Assembly (NCBI GenBank): GCA_946055365.1
Contig: CAMGFM010000079.1
Span: forward strand, 1-6,475
Length of the DNA: 6,475 bases
DNA from: an uncultured Prevotella sp.
Lineage (GTDB): Bacteria; Bacteroidota; Bacteroidia; Bacteroidales; Bacteroidaceae
Reading direction: 5' to 3'
Shown here in pieces: positions 5,957-6,475 of the stretch. Every line of letters starts with the position of its first letter. Position 1 is the stretch's first letter. The notes under the pieces are model-generated. The model was not told where the DNA came from, searched no databases, and saw only the letters and a program-made list of their open reading frames with translations. The position numbers and the translations under genes are program-made.

Positions 5957-5957
5957 G

Positions 5958-6475
5958 TCATTGCAGCTTTCTCACGCCGAGCCTCGCCTCCACCACGTTG
6001 ACCACATAGTCGCCAAGTTTCTCACACTCGCCTACGATGTCCATATACATCGTGCCTATGGCATAGGTGTACTTGCGTTCATTGATGTCCTTGATGTTCT
6101 GTGTGCGCAGTTGGTTGCGGTAGTTGTTGATTTCGTTCTCCACATAAAACGAGCGGTGAGCCTCGGCAGCGTCCTTTCGCTTGCCGAGCATGAGCGTCAT
6201 CTGCTCAAGAGAGTCGTCCACGAGTTCCATCATCTGGTGCAGGTGTTCATATTGCTGCTCCGTGAAGTCGTCCTTGCCCTTTGTCTTGCGCATTATGGTG
6301 CGCGCTATGTTATAGCAACTGTCGCCTATGGACTCTATCTCGCTTATCTCCCTCATCATAGACCTGATGTTGGCCTTGGTGTCATCAGACAAATGTGCAT
6401 CGCTCACGCTACTCAGATAGTTGGCAATCTCTATTTCCATGTTGTCAGAGATGTTTTCATACTTCTCTATCCTCT
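5958..6475 (-). CDS. Na/Pi cotransporter family protein, C-terminal PhoU-like part, cut by window edge
   Basis: This is the C-terminal cytoplasmic portion of a sodium-dependent phosphate cotransporter (NptA/PF02690 type with a PhoU-like tail). The frame is open from the window edge to the TGA at 5960-5958, giving 171 visible codons; an internal ATG at 6440 is not the start, because RIEKYENISDN precedes it in frame and fits the family. The visible part is all helical and carries two PhoU-type signatures: ESIGDSCYNIA (about visible residues 47-57) and CEKLGDYVVNVVEAR (about 150-164). These are the E-x-x-GD-type helices that bind metal clusters in PhoU proteins. The missing N-terminal part should hold the membrane-embedded Na/Pi cotransport repeats. 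A free-standing PhoU is less likely, because the Bacteroidetes fusion protein has just this ending and no pst genes are visible, but the window cannot settle it. Confidence 0.88.
   Translation of the reverse strand, partial: RIEKYENISDNMEIEIANYLSSVSDAHLSDDTKANIRSMMREISEIESIGDSCYNIARTIMRKTKGKDDFTEQQYEHLHQMMELVDDSLEQMTLMLGKRKDAAEAHRSFYVENEINNYRNQLRTQNIKDINERKYTYAIGTMYMDIVGECEKLGDYVVNVVEARLGVRKLQ

Larger units (their letters stand above)
5586..5957 (-). promoter_or_regulatory. Upstream region of the 981-residue secreted protein gene
   Basis: This 372-bp region holds no gene that I can support. In transcription order it has a short GC hairpin after the transporter stop (5956-5942), a C-rich stretch with CTGTCTCCGC twice at an 18-bp interval (5890 and 5908), array B (5877-5800), a nested GC-rich dyad (5777-5720), an AT-rich island (about 5700-5681), a leader hairpin (5663-5642) and an A/T-rich 55 bp before the ATG. 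No perfect TAnnTTTG element is present on the minus strand. The AT-rich island between GC-rich blocks is the most likely promoter zone, by composition only. Confidence 0.5.

Noticed and set aside
6438..6440. ATG at 6440 as the start of a free-standing PhoU-like protein
   Set aside because: The frame continues in a family-like sequence (RIEKYENISDN) to the window edge, so this methionine is internal.

Overview
The window looks like chromosomal DNA of a gut- or oral-type Bacteroidales bacterium (Prevotellaceae/Muribaculaceae-like). The support is a Bacteroidetes-type PEP carboxykinase, two large secreted proteins ending in Por/T9SS-like C-terminal sorting tails, GLUG-type and OB-like domains typical of Bacteroidetes surface proteins, A-rich rather than Shine-Dalgarno sequences before start codons, and a perfect match to the Bacteroidetes -7 promoter element (TAnnTTTG). 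The genus is an inference. All four supported genes lie on the minus strand, so transcription runs from high to low coordinates.

Layout from upstream to downstream of transcription: (1) 6475-5958, the C-terminal PhoU-like part of a Na/Pi cotransporter, cut by the window edge. (2) 5957-5586, a 372-bp intergenic region with a four-copy 13-bp palindromic repeat array, a nested GC-rich dyad, an AT-rich island and a leader hairpin. (3) 5585-2640, a 981-residue secreted multidomain protein (adhesin-like N-domain, HYDIN/choice-of-anchor-D-like Ig domain, cysteine-bearing GLUG beta-helix, BIG2-like domain, sorting tail). (4) 2639-2363, a second intergenic region with a second four-copy array of the same repeat and a 9-bp-stem hairpin. 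(5) 2362-998, a 454-residue secreted protein with an internal A-B-A-B duplication and a sorting-tail-like C-terminus. (6) 997-671, a strong hairpin terminator, a Bacteroidetes promoter and a long structured leader. (7) 670-1, the N-terminal 223 codons of pckA, cut by the window edge.

The most interesting signal is the pair of intergenic arrays. Each is exactly 78 bp and carries four near-palindromic 13-mers (consensus AAAGTGSCNCTTT) starting every 21-22 bp. They are in the same orientation, and each lies roughly 160-290 bp upstream of one of the two secreted-protein genes. No feature I can name explains them. The spacing of about two helical turns fits a phased protein-binding array controlling the two surface proteins, but an interspersed intergenic repeat family or a transcript-level element is also possible. 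The flanking housekeeping genes (phosphate transport, gluconeogenesis) show no functional link to the secreted pair.
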